Positions 1 to 12,747 of a stretch of DNA of 64,000 bases are shown piece after piece; position 1 is the stretch's first letter; each line of letters begins with the position of its first letter. Location of the stretch: positions 9,858,001 through 9,922,000 of the forward strand of contig OY783216.1 in the NCBI GenBank assembly GCA_963678705.1, read 5' to 3'. Under the pieces are notes generated by a model. That model searched no databases. It was given only the letters and a program-made list of their open reading frames with translations, and had not been told where the DNA came from. The position numbers were made by a program, and so were the translations under genes. This DNA is from Panorpa germanica. Lineage: Eukaryota > Arthropoda > Insecta > Mecoptera > Panorpidae.

Positions 1-2260
1 GCGTGATTTACTACTTAATGGTTAGCACACATTTCTAATGGTTTATAAATGAATGTTAATAATAATTTGTTATTATTATCGCATCGTTGCAGCGAGAATT
101 ATTTACACATTCATGTATTATTCTACTATCTAACTTCTGGTTAATATGAAAACCTGTTTTCAATCATCACTTGGTCGGGGTCTGGAAATAAATGTTTTGT
201 TTGCTATTTTTGTGTTATTTACTGGGATTCATTGTAAGTTTCAATGAGTAACACTAATATTTTGTTGGTTTGCGATATTATCAGCATCACATTTTAAGAA
301 TTAACTAATCCTCTTATCTTTCTATATGAATGATTTAAGCATAATTGATTCGAATGTTTATTTATCGATTTCAACCTATTTGCAATTAGATTATTTTTCT
401 TACACTAAGGTTGCTTTACATTTATTTAAATCAATTGCAAATATTTGTAAACCTGTTAGGTCCAATAATATTTAACTATTTTAAGTAATTGTCAGTTATG
501 TCACCAAATATAGGGCGCTAGGTAATATTTGAATTATTTGAACTGTATTACTGCTGCCTGCATTTCGACATTATGAAAGATGTAGGACATATTTTGAATA
601 TGTTCACTATTTAACATTTTCGAAGGTAGTGTTGTTTACCTATATTGAAATTTAAACATTCCTAAAATACTATGGCATATGTTGTTATCCAATTCCAACT
701 GGATTACTCAAGAATTAAATCATCCCCTGATATGAACTTAATTAGAATTTATACCCTCGGGCAGAGGATTTAGGAAACTTGTAATTATTAGATTCTACCT
801 TACCTTACCTGAGAACGGTTATTCGCGATCGCTGTGGAATTTGTGATTTTGCAGAATTATCGTTGTAGATTGTACAAATAAACTGGAGGTAGATCCATTA
901 TCTTTCAAACTGTCTTCTTATCTCTGTATATTTACGATTTCATACCTCTAACATATATTTAACTTCTGACCTTTAAAATGAAGCTTAATTTTAATTAGAC
1001 TGTACCAATACTGATAACAAACGTATATTCTATTATCAATAATCGCCTTTTCTATTGTTCTATCAAGCCCGTTTTCTACCTATCAACATAGAATTGATAA
1101 GAATACTTCTAGTTATACATACATATGCCTAAAGTAACTGTTATTTTCTTCCATGTGTGTGTGCGCGCGGTGGTTAGAGGGGAAGGTGTCACAAAACATT
1201 TCCGATAGTTTGTTTTCCGCATATAGATATGGGGTGTACTTACTTTATGCTATACTACCGTATTGACACCTGCTTTTTGAGATTACAATATTATTGTTTA
1301 ACACACCACACCTACCTTGCTCTTTGTAAGTTCAACGTTTTCTTTCGTAGCGAATTTTAAATATGTTATGTTTGTTCCTGACCTGCTTATATGGATATAA
1401 GGCAACGTATTCTTAAACTTATATATACTCCTGTCTTTAATGTAGTTTTTATTATTATTTTTAACAGTGTTCGAATTTGATTCAAATTTCTTTTTCTTAT
1501 CATTTTCTTGTACGCAAGGAGGTACTGTTAAGTCATTCCCACCAGCCGTGGATTTTGCTTAGTGCTTTGACCTTATTTGGTCTTGGAGATGCAGGCATTT
1601 GTGTCTACTTATAATATATAGGCAGCATAAGAAGGAAAATTAAAATTCGGATTAAAATTTAATTTGGATTGAGTCCAAAACAACAATCCATTAATTACGT
1701 ACATGCAAAGGAGGGTTGTTGATAAAACGGGGATGAGTCCAGTAACATAGCGTGCCTTAGACGGGCTCTGTATCAAAATTTGTTGGGGGCCCAACTGATG
1801 GGTATAGATTTTTCACAAAAGGAACAAAAACGCTCGCAATGAATTGAAATAATTATATATTGCTATACGTTATTACTTACAATTAAGATTAAGAAAAATA
1901 AGATTTTTTTTTGCAATGTGTGGCAAGTTCGGACGAGTGGATCAAGAAGAGGGGGGGGGGGGGGAGGGGTCGAATGTGTATATTAAATAATATCAATGTA
2001 TGAATTTTTGTTTCATTTTATTTTTTAAATTCACTCAGTTTAAGGATGTGGCAATATTTCTGAGTACTTTCAAACACTGAATGCAGAAATCTGCAATGTA
2101 CTTTTCACTTAGTCAACAAGAGCAGTATTTTGTAGTTAGATTTCATTACCTATATTAATAGGGTGACGATAGAAGGTCGCCTAGGATACTACAACTAAAT
2201 AAAAGTAAGAAAATCGTGAGCCGTATTTACTTAATTCGAGCACTGTTTCCATCTGCAGTA
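1..2260. other. AT-rich stretch, no gene seen
   Basis: No reading frame here resembles a protein I recognise, and no dispersed repeat family was matched. The only clear structure is a run of 14 G at 1951-1964 followed by A and four more G, which is a likely site of assembly or copy-number error. Short CCTTA-type repeats occur near 797-810. Confidence 0.6.
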
Positions 2261-2353
2261 CCTGTATATGTCACAGTAGCAGCACCTGGCTCAAAACCAA
2301 ACAATACTACAGTGTGCAATTATCCAGGTGCCGGGTGCTACAGTAACAGTACA
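2261..2353. repeat. imperfect inverted repeat, about 93 bp hairpin
   Basis: The left arm (2261-2289) ends in CAGCACCTGG and the right arm (2324-2353) starts with CCAGGTGCCGGG. The arms pair over most of about 28 positions, with a bulge of a few bases and a loop of about 34 nt. The size fits a foldback repeat or a precursor of a small RNA. It also explains why a 62-codon frame is open across it, so that frame is not called as a gene. Confidence 0.5.
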
Positions 2354-2536
2354 GTAACTACGAGCCTGTTATATTCAAAACAACCCGTTTATTTTATCTT
2401 CTGAAACCAATATATAACACATTTATAGTTTTGCGTCACCCGTTGTCTTACATACGTGCCAGTCTCTCACTTATGTGAAAGTACAGGTGCTTTGTGTGCC
2501 TGTTGTAACACGACTAGATTGTACCATTTCATTTAA

Positions 2537-2562
2537 CCGGGAACCGGGACACGGGACACGGG
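2537..2562. repeat. short G-rich tandem repeat (ACGGG-like units)
   Basis: Degenerate tandem units of the type CGGGACA sit in otherwise AT-rich sequence. Similar units occur on the opposite strand at about 29025-29055 and on this strand near 30535-30555, so the motif recurs across the window. Confidence 0.45.
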
Positions 2563-4870
2563 AATATTGTTGTCGTGTAAACAAGGGTTACTTTCTCATC
2601 AGAAACTGTTTAAAACATTTTATTAGATTTAATTATATGATAAGTACGCTTGAATACATTGAAGATGCTATTATACTCAGATACAATACTTTGTTTTTAT
2701 TTTCTTTCTTTAAAATGAAGACACGGAATTCTATTGAAAAGGTTTTGTTTATTTGTGGTTTATGGTAACTGTAGGTGTCTTATCATAATTGTTATCTTAT
2801 AGCATTCAATATTGTTCACAAAATTAAGAAGATAGTATAAAACAATTATTTCCGTTGTAGATGATTATGTCGTTGTGTATTAGCTGTGAGTCATATTCAA
2901 ATTATATTTCTTTATAATGTTTTTGTTTATTGTTGAATTTTAGGAATATTTTATAGTTGATATATATGTTCCAATTGGTGTTTTTTCTTGGGTTTGATGT
3001 GAAGAAGTGATTTTGTATATGTGGCAGTTCAACAGGGTCTTAGTAGTTCTGTTTTTAATAGAATACAGTTTTAGATTCATTTAAATTTTAATTTCGACTC
3101 AAATTTTTATTAATTTATATATATTATTCCTTATTCTATTACACGCGCCCCAAAAATATCATCGTATTCGTTAGATGTAGTTTTATTTGTCGATTCCACA
3201 GCAAAAAAAATTGATGGTCATTTAATTCTGCGATTCAGACTTTTATTTATTCCAAAAGCATAACATATATTTTTTTTAAAGTTTTTACCATGGAAAGATT
3301 AATTCTTTAATCATTTTTTATAATAATTAATACAAGATTAATGCATTTTAAATACATTGGTTCTTGAAGAAGACTGCTGTGTCTTTGGGGTTATATTTCT
3401 GGGTTTGGTTGTTATCAAGTACTACATACATCATCATAAACTTATTAGGTAGCGGTGTGACACACAGTATGGGGCCACGACACAAGAAAAACTGCCAACA
3501 GTAACAAAAATGGCGCACTAACAAAAAGAGTATTGCTCATTTATAATACTGTATTTACTATAACATATTATTTATATGCTATATATTAGAGACAATATAC
3601 ATAGCAACTTAATGTATGATATAGTATGGTATGGTATGGTATGGTACATACCCAGACGGATGCGGTCATCGAAGCTGACAGTTTCAACACGTAGTTGCCA
3701 GTAATACCGAATTACTCATTGGTTCACTGAACCGCAGCTCGACTGTAACTGAAATAAACCACACTAAGTAATGTAACACCAACAATAAGAAAAGAAAAAC
3801 AATAAACTTACCTTAATGGGTTATAAAATCTAATGTAATACTAATATAAAATTGTTTCAATAGTAATTGTGTGTAAGAAAAGTTTGTTTTACTTGTTGGG
3901 TTACTTTTGCTTTTGTACTATGTTCTGTATACTGTGAGTGTTTGTTTTCTTGGAAATGTTTGAAGTATTATTCAACTGTCTTATCTAATAAATTTGACGT
4001 TTAACAGTTTGCTTGATGTATTTAAATGTGTAAACACGTGTGGTTGGCTACACAGTGTACAACTATAGTCTTCAATAGTAAACATCGCTTTGGTGCAGCA
4101 AATACGTTTTATTGAAATAGAACGAACATTTAAGCATGCATCCAGAGGTCCGCATGGCTCGTATCAAATGCACTAACATTATAATAAGTAAATCCTTTTA
4201 GGCACATTTGCAATAAACCATTTAAATGATTGAATTATTGAATTGAGTGTTTCAATGCTTGGCTACAGGTTGGCTCTGAGTTAACTATTATAGACAGCAT
4301 GGTTCCTGTGTAACGGGCAAATAGTTAAGATTTCTGACACAGATTACTAATCTATCATTCGCGGTTGATATCCTACTTAGAACTGATAGACATTCGCGTC
4401 ATTATCACAAGCCAATACCATACGTTTAATCAAAATCTAACGTGCTAACGGCTTTGCTTTTATCTGATGACACACATCGTGAAATTCGTGCAAATGGCAA
4501 CGATAACCGTCTGTGCCTGGGTTTGGGTTATTGATTTGCAGTTCTATTAATGAATGTGAGTTATATTTCTATTTAGTCGCTGACGTCAAATCCGTTTATT
4601 TGGAAAAGTATATGTGGATGTTTATACTGTATTATATGTATTATAGGGTTGGCCATTCTATTCACAAATTAATACTCATTTTTATAATATATGAATTTAG
4701 CTTGGAAGATAAATAGTGTATTTTCTTTTATAAATACCGTACACATCTTATTTTCAACTAAAATAACTTTTTTCTATTTATCCTTCCTCCTATATTATAA
4801 TGTTATTATTCATTTCATTGGGGCTAACCGCGTGGAGTATAATTCATTATCACATCTTATATTTATACGG
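2563..4870. other. AT-rich stretch, no gene seen
   Basis: Apart from a pentanucleotide microsatellite near 3.63 kb I see nothing interpretable here. The short open frames (60-97 codons) have no recognisable protein character and are expected by chance at this base composition. Confidence 0.6.
3625..3646. repeat. (TATGG)n microsatellite
   Basis: Four full TATGG units plus a partial unit in direct tandem array. Confidence 0.85.
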
Positions 4871-4873
4871 GTC

Positions 4874-4930
4874 TTACAACCTCTTTTCAGCATGAGTCGC
4901 CGCTGAATTCTCGTCATGTGAATATATCTA
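4874..4930 (-). repeat. family E repeat, single terminus
   Basis: The reverse complement reads as the family E end: a GAATTC box, then CGGCGACTCATGC, then an AAGAGGTTG box. The same order is seen at 52381-52435 and 20130-20178. Only one end is present, so this is a truncated copy. Confidence 0.5.
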
Positions 4931-5775
4931 GTTTTCTTTGGTTTTTGAGTATATTAAACGTTTATTTGGCGATGTGTCCAGGAGCACCAAGTGTAGTTGT
5001 GTGAAATGAAATAGAAGAGGCTCTGTCGTTTACTTATATTTCCTTAATTGAGTGGGAGGGGTTGCTATTTGGGATGCCTTGTCCTTAAAGTAATAAAATT
5101 CTGTTTTATCGTAACTTATTTTTTACAGTCGGCGCCGACAGGGGTCTACTTTTATTTATTTAACATTCTTTTTAAACTCATAGACTGAATCAACAAAGAA
5201 AAGTGTTTTTAAATACATTTTTCTGCAAAATTATCCTTCGTTATCTATTTCGTATTCGTATTGAACAAAACACAACGTTGACATATGTCATGACACCTCT
5301 TATCATTGATATTTACCTTTTTTTATTTACTTTTAACTATTGATAGGACATAACACCGTGGGTTGTTTCATAATCTGGTCGTACCGTGCATGCGGTTTGC
5401 ATCGTTGGCGCTTGCTTAGGCTCTTTCTTGTTAGATATGACTCTCTAATATTATTTAAACATGCGACCAGCTATTATTATGTTTATACCATGTATATTTC
5501 TATCTTGTCATGGTTATTACAAATTATTGAATAAAATAAATACTAACACATTTTTAACCCACGCAGACGTGTTCTGTTCATTTGCAGGACATAGTTATTG
5601 CCTTGTATTTGAAGCCTCGGTACAATGGTCATATAAACACTCGTACTTATTTGTTTATTTATTTAATAATATTTAATACAAAAGATAATAAAATAATAGC
5701 AATCGAACAGTAGTTTAATGTTACACTTGTTTTTGTAAATATGCAAGTTATTTCAATTTTTTATTGATTATTAAT

Positions 5776-5866
5776 ATAGTATAGTTCAAATTATGAGAGT
5801 TCGACGGCGATTCTCTCTCGCTTTTATGCAAGCGTATTTAAGCGACGTCGATTAGAACTCTCAAAG
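5776..5866. repeat. family E short palindromic copy
   Basis: It begins with TATAGTTCAAATTATGAGAG and a GTTCGACGGCGA box, and ends with GCGACGTCGATTAGAACTCTC, which is approximately the inverted complement. The result is a compact foldback copy of about 90 bp. The terminal sequence matches copies at 19752 and 52435. Confidence 0.55.
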
Positions 5867-5894
5867 CTAGCCGACTGTGTTCTTTGCATGTGTT

Positions 5895-6165
5895 GGGTCA
5901 CAATACATACATACCACGTACCGATACGACAGTACGCCAAGTCAAACTTGTGTACTGTAGGGTGTATTGTAGTTGTTTTGCACTAACATAATTTATCAAG
6001 AGAGCAAACTTTTACTCTAATTTTTATCGATACACCACTGTTCCATTCTGGTCTAAGCCGGTTGATTGCATTTACAAGATAGGGATAGGTTTAGCGTTGT
6101 AGCATGTATACGCCTGGTTAAAATTCGCTTATATACGCTTGCAGATATACCTAACGCTAATAAGA
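5895..6165 (-). repeat. family D dispersed repeat
   Basis: This copy carries the conserved family D blocks in inverted orientation: GTACCGATACGACAGT, GTTTTGCACTAACATAAT, AGAGCAAACTTTTACT and TTAGCGTTGTAGCATGTATA. Matching blocks lie at 29905-30080, 36142-36422, 50393-50552 and 58795-59054. Family D termini resemble AAGGCYTGTCGCACA. No coding content is visible. A pure AG microsatellite follows at 6169-6184. Confidence 0.65.
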
Positions 6166-6168
6166 ACG

Positions 6169-6184
6169 AGAGAGAGAGAGAGAG
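6169..6184. repeat. (GA)n microsatellite
   Basis: Uninterrupted GA dinucleotide tract of 16 bases at the edge of a family D repeat. Confidence 0.85.
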
Positions 6185-6660
6185 TTAGCGCACTCCATAG
6201 GTCATCAGAGGAGGACCTACAGTGTCAGCTGTTAAATTTGAATTAAAAGTACTTGCGGCCAAATTTTCATAAGCAACTCGTATTTTTCTGTTAGTAATTA
6301 TCTATAAAAATTGCATTTCTTGTATTATTAAGATAGTGTGCATTTATTTTTTGCATTTTTGATACGAATCTATTTCTATAACGATTTGTAAGACCTAAGT
6401 ACCTTATTATGTATGTTATTTAAAAAAATGGATAAGAAATTATTAAACATTTTGCATTATAAAAACTGATAGCTTCTTGCACCACCTACAGGCGAGGCCG
6501 TTAACTAATTTAAGTACCGTAAACATGTAATAACATGTTCAAAAATAATAGATACGATTTATACAGAGATAACACAACGATTTACAATTAAAACAGATTA
6601 ATATCGCAAAATTGTTAACTAATTTCGTGTAAGATAATCATACATGTTATGAAACAACAG

Positions 6661-6786
6661 AGGCGTCCGAAAGAAACTTTCCAGGGGAGTGTAAATTGGT
6701 ATTATCTTCAGATCATTGTATTTTTATATTTGTATTCGTAGGAGTGAGGTTAGTATATCATTTGACCACTTCCCCCTCGGACGCCT
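6661..6786. repeat. family H short TIR element
   Basis: It starts AGGCGTCCG and ends CGGACGCCT, a perfect 9-bp inverted pair about 126 bp apart, with no coding potential between. Two other short stretches with the same termini lie at 8093-8202 and 14391-14444. No convincing target duplication was found at the borders, so the exact ends are approximate. Confidence 0.5.
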
Positions 6787-7130
6787 ATGCTATGTATTTA
6801 TAAATTCGATGACTAATAGCAAAATAATATAAATTCAATTTATTTTATATTCGCGTGTCGGAAAGTTCTTGTTTATTATAAATATAAACATTTTGAAAAT
6901 TTATTGCGTGATTTATATTATAAATAAATTTGTTATATTTTGATTTTGCAAATTATTTTGTATACATATGGTATATAAGGTCAAGGTTTGTTTTCTGATA
7001 GCCATATTTTTTAAATCAAAGTTCACTTGTATTTTATTATTGTTGTTTAGTATCTTGTTTAGTATTATGTTCATTAGATAAATAACTGTTAGAAATATAT
7101 TTGGGCTTTAATAAAAATAATTATAACACA

Positions 7131-7610
7131 ATACAATTGTAGGTTTCAACTTTTTTTATTATTTGTACATTATTTATATTAATGTACAACATATTAAGTT
7201 TATTGTGTGAAAATTTGAGGGCGATTGGAGTAAAACTGTCGGAGATACAGAGTTTTAAGACTTCACCCCTCTGGTCTGGTTTTGTCTTTGAAACTTTTAA
7301 ACACGTGTTTCTCACATATAGCTTTTTTTAGAGATGGTGCCTTTACTAGCTCAAAATGTACTGGTTTTGCGATTTTAAATAATCTTGTGATGAGTTATGA
7401 GTGACACCGCAATGTTACTTTTTTGTGTGACGTCTGCGGAGATTCGCTGTCAATGCCTCACTTCTTGATATTTATTTATGAAAATTTCACAAAGTATTCT
7501 TCAAATGCTATTTTATAATATGGTAATTAGAAAAGGTATATATTAACTATGTCGTCAAAAAACATTATCGAAAATATGCATTTTTTTTATCGTTTTGACC
7601 TTAAACATAA
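7131..7610. repeat. family K dispersed repeat
   Basis: It contains the family K landmarks in order: a GGTTTCAAC-like end, GTACAACATATTAAGTTTATTGTG, a CTGTCGGAGATA box, a TCTGCGGAGATTCGCTGTCAA box, and ATTATCGAAAATATG close to the far end. The same blocks recur at 27035-27340, 28142-28655 and 34985-35310. Better-preserved ends elsewhere carry a GGGGGTAAGGT-like terminus. It looks like a non-coding transposon derivative of about 500 bp. Confidence 0.6.
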
Positions 7611-7859
7611 GTCACCTCAAGTAATTTGAACTATACGTATATACATCGGATAAATAAAAAAAACAATTCATTAAAGAAAAAATCTGTAATAGCCATTTTG
7701 CAAGTAACAGTTTATTATTATCAAGTGACTATTAAAGACAAAACAGAAGACAATGAAAATCACAAAGTTCAAAGTTTATCATCATCTAAAAAGTCAACGT
7801 TTTTCTAAACAAAAAGAAAACAATTATTCAGCGTGGTATCACGTGACTAGATATTAATT

Positions 7860-7956
7860 ACACAACGTCTGGGTGTCACCTGACGACCGTCAACCAGTCC
7901 GTGTGACTCCAGGAGCTGCAGGCCTCCAGAGACCGGGATTATCGTGGATTCTGCAA
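7860..7956 (+). other. GC-rich patch ending in a good splice donor
   Basis: Within AT-rich DNA, this stretch is open in one plus-strand frame for about 40 codons (reaching residues such as SPDDRQPVRVTPGAAG). It contains CTGCAA followed by GTAAGA at 7957, a near-consensus 5' splice site. The frame is blocked upstream by TAA, no convincing acceptor or start was found, and the opposite strand is also open. It may be a non-coding exon, a decayed repeat or chance. Confidence 0.2.
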
Positions 7957-8092
7957 GTAAGAAGCGAAGATCCGCGTACCTGAACGTCCTGGAAGATGGA
8001 TAGGGCTCGAAGTTGCTTAGACTCGTTTGAAATTACTCTAGTTTTTATAGTCGTCATGGTAGAATAGTTTAAGAACACCATATAACTACATG

Positions 8093-8202
8093 GGCGTCCA
8101 CAGGTTAGAGATCAATTAAATACTTGTCTCCCCCCACTGGATAATGAAATCAACTCTAGAAAAAATAGTCTGAATCCGTCTGAATAACTTTCTGCGGACG
8201 CC
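8093..8202. repeat. family H short TIR element
   Basis: It is bounded by GGCGTCC and GGACGCC about 110 bp apart. The right terminus TCTGCGGACGCCT is close to the ends of the copies at 6661 and 14391. Non-coding. Confidence 0.45.
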
Positions 8203-9320
8203 TCTGATCTCTATATCTTTTTAAATATATAAGTTGCAACTAGATTTGGAATGATAGCGCCACAACAGTAAAAAGAAATACTTAAGAAATGTAAATATTC
8301 TTTTTTTCTTATTACATTATTGCGATTTCATCACCCTCGCATTAATTGTAATATAAAAATTCTGTGTATTAGTAGAATTGTTTATTATATAGTTGGTATA
8401 TTTGTTTACCGTTTGGTTATTTAATTTATTTACCAGTCATGCGTTACAACCATTCCACCTGAGTGGAATGAATTATGGAGTGTTTTGAATGGTTTTGAGC
8501 GTTGAAAAAATAAGGATTGCGATAGTTGATTAAAAAGCTCTGTAGCAAAAGCTATATCTACAAACAAAATTAAATTTTCATAAAAGAAATATGTACATTC
8601 TAAATGATAATGAACATTGTTTATTTATTAAGTTAGGCTCTTCAGATGAGTCGTTGTGAGCTTGGTGAGAGCGAAATTAATGACGTCATTAACGTCTTTT
8701 TAATAATACTTCCAAGTGCCCATACATATGATGCAGATTGTGAAACACTGTAGTAAAATATGCATAATTCTTTATAAATATATTTTTACGTATAGCCAGT
8801 ACAATAGTTAATTTTGATGTACTAAGTAATACAACCAGCAAACTATACTTCTACAAGTATATTGTAATGTATATTGGTCATTTAACATTTGATTATTATA
8901 ACCAAGAGGTCAATTCAATGGAACTGTGAACCGATGACGTCAGAGGTATAATATTTGTCACTGCATTTTAAATTTATGTACAATCTAAACAATAAGTTTA
9001 GTTTTTTTTTTATTTCTTCACAGTTCGTTTGCAATTGTGTATACAACAATAGTAATGACCTATATAATTTATTTAACAGATTATAACAATGCAATAGCAG
9101 GGAATTTGTATTATTATGTACTCCTATTGTGATCTTACATTGAGGGAAGTTTTTGTTTTGTTTGAATTTCGGTTGGGTTTCCTAAAACCGGATTTACTTG
9201 CTCCGGTTAGTAACTAATTTTTTTAAAGCATGTGGATAATTCAGGTTTCATTTAAGATTTATAAATTTCTGTTAAATGTTTTTCATTCAATTTAACCTAT
9301 TTTAACATTACCTTAAGATA
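8203..9320. other. AT-rich stretch, no gene seen
   Basis: The one structure noted is a small perfect hairpin at 8452-8471 (CATTCCAC, four-base loop, GTGGAATG). No repeats shared with the rest of the window and no coding signal. Confidence 0.6.
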
Positions 9321-9323
9321 TTA

Positions 9324-9791
9324 AGTACTGTACACATACGTGCGATTTAAGCATGCGACATCCAACATTTGTTGGAAGAAGTTGTACAACACGTCCACAC
9401 TAGTGCGACATGCAACTTAATACGTCGGAAGCTTTCATATTTCGAACGAATTCCTTTAACCTGCTTTAGAAAACACAATTTTTACTTATTTTCTAAACAC
9501 AATTAAAAAAAACGTCAACGCACAATGACATTATACTCGATCCTTCTGTTCGAGTTCACATTCAAAACCGTAATTTCTTTAGATGTTCCGACTTAGCTTT
9601 GAAAATTGTTGTTTCATAAAAATACGAATTTTTAAAAAAGCATAATTAAGGGTTTTATTAGTTTCGCATGTTTATGTCGCACTAGTCTGTACGTTAAGAA
9701 TACTACACATTTAGTATACTCATGTCTAAATAATGTCAACTTATGAATAAAAATATATAAATGTTTATGTCGCACCAGTGTGTACGAGGCA
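9324..9791. mobile_element. family C non-autonomous PIF/Harbinger-like element
   Basis: The element is flanked by TTA on both sides (9321-9323 and 9792-9794). Its ends are AGTACTGTACACA and TGTGTACGAGGCA, both followed inward by the GTGCGAC / GTCGCAC motif. A second inner pair of the same motif lies at about 9391-9420 and 9672-9697, giving nested subterminal repeats. The interior (about 9530-9620) matches 15000-15110 in reverse complement, so this copy and 14947-15361 lie in opposite orientation. TTA/TAA target duplications are typical of PIF/Harbinger; the superfamily assignment is inference, since no transposase is present. Confidence 0.75.
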
Positions 9792-9794
9792 TTA

Positions 9795-12240
9795 GCTGCA
9801 ATGACTCAGAAGTTAACTCATGCATATTTAGCAATTATTATTGTATGTACTCGTACTTTATAATTAATTATCTTCTTAAGAATTAGCAGAAAATATAAAA
9901 CAAATAATATTGTTACAGGAGTTTATTCATAGAAAAAAAAACTGCAAACATAAATATTATTTCAAGAAAAATCTGCTAGAGAAAATATAAAATAAGTATA
10001 CTGAGAGTAGCATACCATTATTTCTATTTGTTTTATAATATGAGTGTAATGCGTGACTAAGAATTACCTTTAATATTATTTAAATCTTTTTTATTAAACT
10101 GTTAGAAATGCTTCATGCATTATTAATAAGATATTTTAGTTTTTTTTTTTAATTATGAACTTCTATTGTATATAGTAAAAGGGTCATTTTTTACTATAAT
10201 TGTAAATGATTATATTCAGTTTAAATTTACCTTGAACTTGTTCATGTTTCATTTCCGGTTTGTTTTAAAATCAAAGCAGGTTTATTTATAATAATATAAA
10301 GTAAATTATAATTTTTATTATAATTAAAAGTAAAAAAAACTTGATACATTAAAATCTATAGCGTTTTATATATGTGTAAACGATTATTTTAGTTTAAATT
10401 TTGGCGCCTTAAATATTATCGTTTCAGCTGTGTCAGTCGACCACGAGCATAGTATTTGACGTGTCCCACAAATGCCATACACCACTAAAGACACAAACCA
10501 CACAATATTATCTGCTAACTTAGTACAAACTGCAGTCCCTAATAATTTAGTGGTGAGACGTACGACGTTCTGGGGCGTCAGGGGATTACAAGATGCGCCT
10601 ATAGTACATAGCATATATTAGTCCTTTGCTTGCATAATACTCTAAATCTGAAAATAAAAATTAAGTTAATACTAGATAAGTACTTGATATTAAGAATTAT
10701 AGTTATGGCATCTACATATTTGCAGTTGCATATTTGCCAATGCAGTTAACATATTATCTTTTCTACATACCGTGCTTATATATTATTAACTGTTTTGTTA
10801 ATATAAGATGCAAATCGAAAGAAAATTTATTGAAACGCATGTTTATAAGAATTTTTCAAAATAAATCCCAAACAATTAAATACACAAACTGTACTCATAT
10901 ACTCCAGAGATATACTCATGTCAAAGCATGTAAAATAGTAATATTTTTAGGTTATAATACAGCGTGAAAATATGTGTTTGGGATGAAAGAGATAAAAGTA
11001 TATCTATTTCGTGTTTCCTCTCTTACCTCCCAGAACGTACCCCTCAAAAAGTATCGAATGATTTACTCACAGTTAACAGTCTATATTCAGTGGTGCGATC
11101 GTCTGTATTTGATTAAAGAATTGTATCATTCTAAAGAAAATCATTTTTATATTATTGTTGCACTTAAAATGGTGGGTGGGATGCTCCTTAAAGTTGGATT
11201 AAGGTGTCTGAAAGTATTTGTCAAAATAAGACTACCATCCTTAGTAAATTCCATCGTTTTGTACGCAGTAGGACGACCCTATGTCTATGTCTCCATCTCC
11301 ACCTAGACCTTGTTCTTGAACTGTTTGGCATTCACCAAGCTACCAGTGCAACTCCATATAGTAGAGAATATTTGTCTTGCACACAGGATATGAATGTTTG
11401 AATAGCCGGCTAACGGTTTTGTGCTATGCTATACATATAGTATGCACCATACTGGATCGTCCCGGGGGTCTGAAGAGCAAGGGAGCGAGATTGTGACAGA
11501 CAAAAAAGATGAGAAGATACGTTTAGTTTGTACCCCCTGTAGAACGGCTGAGAATGAAGAAGATTAAATGCTGAAGGCACCGTAAAGAATACGAATATGA
11601 CAGATTTTAAATTTAAATCTATGTAAAGCCGTGAATAAGAGCTCCTGAAGAGAACAAACACTCCTGAAATAATATATTTTTCATAAATTATTATTAAATG
11701 TTTTTTAATTTTCGTTTTGTGTATATAACAGCTAAGTTTTTCTGTAGACAGGGTTAGAAAGCACCTCGAACAAAACTGTTTCTAATGTTGCCACTTTTTA
11801 CGAGTATGCACCATTTCTGTTCAGCAAAACTTGATCATACATCCAATTTATTTTATTTGTTATAATTAGTGACTAAAAACGTTTCCGAAATAATGTTATT
11901 AATCGAAATTAATCGAATATAGTAAATAGATCTGCAATATTTTTGATTTGAAGAACGGTTATTTGGTTAAAGTTACAACTGGATAGAAATAACTTGAAGG
12001 TTAAAACGTCTGAGAGATAAAAATATATAGTCCTACTGCTAGTACAATGAGGATTAAAAATAGGAGAAAGTGAAACGTATTTTTTGATCTGAATAGAATC
12101 CTTATTTTCTCTTTTTTTCTTCTCCAACTTCGCGGAAGCCCGAAATGTCCCAGAAACTAATATCGATTTTGAATTCCTGGTTACAAAAACAACAATTTTT
12201 AAAATATTTATGTGTGAAAATATATCTATAAAATGCCTCT
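9795..12240. other. AT-rich stretch, no recognised gene
   Basis: It includes a 110-codon frame (10974-11306, plus) and a 121-codon frame (11909-12274, minus), the latter running into a MITE end. Neither has recognisable motifs, and both lie within the range expected by chance at this base composition. No repeat family was matched here. Confidence 0.5.
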
Positions 12241-12244
12241 CTAA

Positions 12245-12533
12245 TGCCGGTTTCACACTAGAGAGACAGTTCAATAAAACACGAACAAAAACTGTTTTTT
12301 AGTCTGCTTGGTTTGAACACACAGTTTTGTTTTTTGTGAACATTTGCGCTTGTCAATTGTTTATTACATTTATAATTTTTATGGAACACACAGAAAAACA
12401 CTAAAAACAAAACCAGTCTGTTCAGTGTGAACACAGTCTGTTTTCGAAAAACAGACCTTTTTAAAAATAAAACAAAATATGGTTTTGTTTTGTTTTTTGA
12501 CAACAAAACTGTCTCTCTGGTGTGAAACCGGCA
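12245..12533. mobile_element. family A MITE (PIF/Harbinger-like), 289 bp
   Basis: The left end is TGCCGGTTTCACAC and the right end is GTGTGAAACCGGCA, with the match continuing inward through AGAGAGACAGTT. The flanks are TAA and CAA, an imperfect 3-bp duplication. Its interior is rich in AAACAAAAC/GTTTTGTTTT tracts and has no transposase. Intact relatives are at 42029-42396 and 47943-48286, both with perfect TTA duplications. It lies about 215 bp beyond the stop codon of the candidate minus-strand exon at 12748-12969. Confidence 0.85.
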
Positions 12534-12567
12534 CAATAGAACTTAAAAATAAAGAAAATGTTAATAT

Positions 12568-12573
12568 TTTATT
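12568..12573 (-). promoter_or_regulatory. candidate poly(A) signal AATAAA (minus strand)
   Basis: The plus strand reads TTTATT, so the minus strand carries AATAAA about 175 nt after the stop of the candidate terminal exon at 12748-12969, just outside the family A MITE. AATAAA is common in AT-rich DNA, so this is supporting evidence only. Confidence 0.3.
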
Positions 12574-12747
12574 GTCATTTTTCTGCCCAAATCACCGGGT
12601 CGTGATCTAAAATCTTTCTTGGCTTACAAAATACATTTAAACAAACAAACATTTAAAAATCTAAAGTGCTACTAGTATCATAACCAAAAAATCGTATAAA
12701 TTACCATTATTTTACCATAAGGTTACCATAAGTACTTTACATTGCCA

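Noticed and set aside
2216..2404. 62-codon ORF rich in Ser, Thr and Val.
   Set aside because: It is read through a hairpin-forming inverted repeat, which explains its composition.
10974..11306. 110-codon plus-strand ORF considered as a gene.
   Set aside because: No motif, no splice or poly(A) support, and AT-biased composition. ORFs of this length are expected several times by chance in this window.
11909..12274. 121-codon minus-strand ORF.
   Set aside because: Its first codons lie inside a family A MITE terminus and the rest has no recognisable protein character.
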